DNA of 6,367 nt from an uncultured Pseudomonadota bacterium (GTDB lineage: Bacteria; Pseudomonadota; Gammaproteobacteria; Burkholderiales; SG8-39), in contig CAIVVS010000096.1 of the NCBI GenBank assembly GCA_903909415.1, forward strand, positions 1 to 6,367, written 5' to 3'. Made by a program: the position numbers and the translations under genes. Below, piece by piece: positions 4,054-6,367 of the stretch; position 1 is the first letter of the stretch; each line of letters opens with the position of its first letter. The notes under the pieces were generated by a model that was not told where the DNA came from, ran no database searches, and saw only the letters and a program-made list of their open reading frames with translations.

Positions 4054-6367
4054 ATGACTGGAATCACTGATATTCAGCCCGGCGCGAGCCAGTGGATCGG
4101 CAAGCCCATGCGGCGCATCGAGGACGCGCGGCTGCTCGCCGGGCAGGGCCGGTTCACCGACGACGTCAACCTCGAAGGCCAGGCCTGGGCGGCGTTCACC
4201 CGCTCGCCGCACGCGCATGCTCGGATCGCGAAGCTCGATGTTTCGGCCGCGCGCGCCGCACCCGGGGTGCTCGCGGTCTATACCGGTGCCGACATCGTCG
4301 CCGCCGGCCTCGCGTCCGTGCCGTTCACGCAGATGCACAAGCGCCCCGACGGCACCGACATGACCGTCCCGCCGCGCCATGCGCTCACCGCCGAGGTGGC
4401 GCGATTCGTCGGCGATGCCGTCGCCATGGTGGTGGCCGAAACCCGCGACCAGGCACGCGATGCGGCCGAACTCGTCGAGGTGGAATGGGACGACCTGCCG
4501 GCCAACGCCGACCTGCCCTCCGCCGCACGCCCGGATGCGCCCGTGCACTGGGCGCCTGCGTTCGTGCCGGAGTACGGCAACGTCGCCGCGCTGTACCGCA
4601 TGGGCGACCGCGTGGCCTGTGATGCCGTTTTCACTGCCGCAGCGCATGTGGTGAAGCTCAAGGTGGTGAACAACCGAGTGATCGCCAACCCGCTCGAGCC
4701 GCGCGCGCTGGTCGCGCAATTCGCGGAAGGCCGGTTCACGCTGTATTGCCCCGCGCAGAACACGCACACGGTCCGCGGCCAGCTCGCGAAGGTGTTTACC
4801 CTCGGCGAGGACGCGTTCCGCATCGTGTGCACGGACGTGGGTGGTGGATTCGGCGCGCGCGGCTACGCGTACCCGGAGCACGCGGCGCTGTTGTTTGCGT
4901 CGCGCGCCCTGGGCCGGCCGGTCAAGTGGCGCGCCGATCGGTCCGAGAATTTCCTCTCCGAAGTCCACGGTCGCGACAGCATCGTGGAAGCCGAGCTTGC
5001 GCTCGATGCGCAGCACCGGTTCACGGGCCTGCGCATGCAGTCGATCGCCAACGTGGGCGCGTACGTGTCGAATTTTGGCGCCTGCGTGCCGGCCATGTCG
5101 GGCGCACGCGCGCCCACCGGCGTGTACGCAATCCCGGTGCTCGACCACGAAGTGCGGATCCTGTTCACCAACACCACGCCTGTGGACGCCTACCGCGGCG
5201 CGGGGCGCCCGGAGATGGGCTACCTGCTCGAGCGGCTGGTGAGTACTGCCGCGCGCGAGCTTGGCATCGACCCGATCGAGTTGCGCCTGAAGAACTTCGT
5301 GCGCGCCGACCAGATGCCCTACAAGAACCCGGCGGGTGCGGTTTACGACTGCGGCGACTTCGAGAGAGTCCTGCGCGGCGCGATGCAGGCCGCCGACTGG
5401 GAAGGATTTGCCGCGCGCAAGGCCGCCGCCGGGAAGCGCGGCATGCTGTACGGCCGCGGCGTTGCAAGCTATGTCGAGATCACCGGCAGCGCGCGCATGA
5501 GCGAAGCCGTGATCGTCACCGCAGGCGGCGACGGGCATGTGACGCTGGTATCGGGCACGCAGCAGATCGGCCAGGGCATCCAGACCGCCTACGCCCAGAT
5601 CATTGCCGACCTGCTCGGCGTCTCACCCGATGCGGTGCGCATCCTCCAGGGGGATACGGACATTGCAAAGACCGGCGGTGGCGCCGGCGGTTCGCGGACG
5701 CTGCAGGTCGGCGGTAGCGCCACGCTTGCCGGCGCGCGAGTGCTGGTGGAGGCGGGCCGGCAGCTGGCGGCAAAGGAACTCGAAGCCGCGGCGACCGACA
5801 TCGAATTCACCGGCGGGCACTATCGCATCGCCGGGACCGACCGGTCCATCGGCCTCGCCGAGCTCGCGGGACGCCAGCCCGAACGCAAGATCAGCGTAGC
5901 GCATACCGAGAGCGTGCAGGGCCAGACCTGGCCCAACGGCTGCCAGGTGGTCGAAGCCGAAGTGGATCCCGACACCGGCGTGGTCGAAATCACGCGGCTC
6001 ACCGCGGTCGACGATATCGGCCGCGTGATGAACCCGCTGATGGCCGAAGGCCAGGTGCACGGCGGGATCGCGCAGGGACTCGGGCAGGCCTTGATGGAGC
6101 AGTCGATCTACGACGAGACTGGCCAGCTGCTCACGGGCTCGTTCATGGACTATGCGATGCCGCGCGCCGAATCGATCCCGGACCTCGAGACCGGGTTCGA
6201 CCAGACGGTGCCGAGCGTGCTCAACCTGCTGGGCGCCAAGGGCGTGGGCGAAGCCGGCTGTCATGGCGCGATGCCTGCAGCGGTGAACGCCGTGCTGGAC
6301 GCGCTGGGCGGCAAGGGGTTGAAGACGCTGCACATGCCCCTTACCTCCGAGAAGATCTGGCGGGCGC
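4054..6367 (+). CDS. Xanthine dehydrogenase/CO dehydrogenase-family molybdopterin-binding large subunit, form II (3' end outside window)
   Basis: The frame is open from ATG 4054 to the right edge (771 residues, no stop). Relatives are about 760-800 residues, and the last visible residues EKIWRA are typical of the end of the family, so probably only a few codons are missing. The N-terminal a/b-hammerhead domain (about 20-130) starts with WIGKPMRRIEDARLLAGQGRF. The molybdenum cofactor domains follow: GGGFGAR at 263-269, the active-site loop AYRGAGR at 379-385, a pterin-contact region at 500-510 (SGTQQIGQG), GGSRT near 550, and GVGEAG with the general-base glutamate Glu733. The protein should bind Mo-molybdopterin cytosine dinucleotide and hydroxylate a small substrate. 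True (form I) CO dehydrogenase has AYxCSFR in the loop; this one has the form II sequence, so CO is not the expected substrate. It normally needs a [2Fe-2S] subunit and an FAD subunit; neither is upstream. The ribosome site is weak: GGAG at 4038-4041, 12 bases before the start. The start agrees with the usual family N-terminus. Confidence 0.92.
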   Translation, partial: MTGITDIQPGASQWIGKPMRRIEDARLLAGQGRFTDDVNLEGQAWAAFTRSPHAHARIAKLDVSAARAAPGVLAVYTGADIVAAGLASVPFTQMHKRPDGTDMTVPPRHALTAEVARFVGDAVAMVVAETRDQARDAAELVEVEWDDLPANADLPSAARPDAPVHWAPAFVPEYGNVAALYRMGDRVACDAVFTAAAHVVKLKVVNNRVIANPLEPRALVAQFAEGRFTLYCPAQNTHTVRGQLAKVFTLGEDAFRIVCTDVGGGFGARGYAYPEHAALLFASRALGRPVKWRADRSENFLSEVHGRDSIVEAELALDAQHRFTGLRMQSIANVGAYVSNFGACVPAMSGARAPTGVYAIPVLDHEVRILFTNTTPVDAYRGAGRPEMGYLLERLVSTAARELGIDPIELRLKNFVRADQMPYKNPAGAVYDCGDFERVLRGAMQAADWEGFAARKAAAGKRGMLYGRGVASYVEITGSARMSEAVIVTAGGDGHVTLVSGTQQIGQGIQTAYAQIIADLLGVSPDAVRILQGDTDIAKTGGGAGGSRTLQVGGSATLAGARVLVEAGRQLAAKELEAAATDIEFTGGHYRIAGTDRSIGLAELAGRQPERKISVAHTESVQGQTWPNGCQVVEAEVDPDTGVVEITRLTAVDDIGRVMNPLMAEGQVHGGIAQGLGQALMEQSIYDETGQLLTGSFMDYAMPRAESIPDLETGFDQTVPSVLNLLGAKGVGEAGCHGAMPAAVNAVLDALGGKGLKTLHMPLTSEKIWRA

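Noticed and set aside
3778..5538. 586-codon open frame on the - strand opposite the molybdenum hydroxylase
   Set aside because: It has no domain signal and crosses the gene boundary. The + strand carries a clear conserved protein.

Overview
This 6.4 kb window is GC-rich: hand-counted 60-base blocks in the main genes run from about 65 to 80 % GC. Gene content looks like a high-GC proteobacterium, most likely a betaproteobacterium. This is an inference from protein style (the patatin fragment, the HPF-like protein, the molybdenum hydroxylase); there is no rRNA or other marker to fix the taxon.

Layout. (1) 2-232, + strand: the 3' end of an isocitrate lyase/PEP mutase-family gene. (2) 233-734: a degraded or accessory patch. 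It holds a 56-residue antitoxin-like ORF in locally lower GC (about 54 % over 241-480), then the first ~45 codons of a patatin-like phospholipase that is cut off exactly at its catalytic serine motif. (3) 735-1007, - strand: a 90-residue hypothetical helical protein, convergent with the patatin remnant and divergent from the next gene. (4) 1136-3962, + strand: a two-gene unit of an HPF/RaiA-type ribosome-associated protein and, 13 bases later, an 817-residue P-type cation ATPase. (5) 4054 to the right edge, + strand: an almost complete molybdopterin-binding large subunit of the xanthine dehydrogenase/CO dehydrogenase family. It carries the form II motif AYRGAGR, so it is not a canonical CO dehydrogenase.

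How the genes may work together. The HPF-like protein and the ATPase are probably co-transcribed, which would join ribosome protection to ion transport, as might suit a stress, low-energy or stationary-phase response (inference). The molybdenum hydroxylase has its own leader with a possible extended -10 promoter and appears to be a separate unit. Its iron-sulfur and FAD subunits are not in the window. The left 700 bases look like a site of deletion and perhaps insertion.

I found no clearly undescribed system. The most useful leads are the P-type ATPase, whose PEEFP motif and altered membrane ion-site residues leave its substrate open, and the truncated patatin locus. No tRNA, rRNA, CRISPR array or insertion sequence was recognised.
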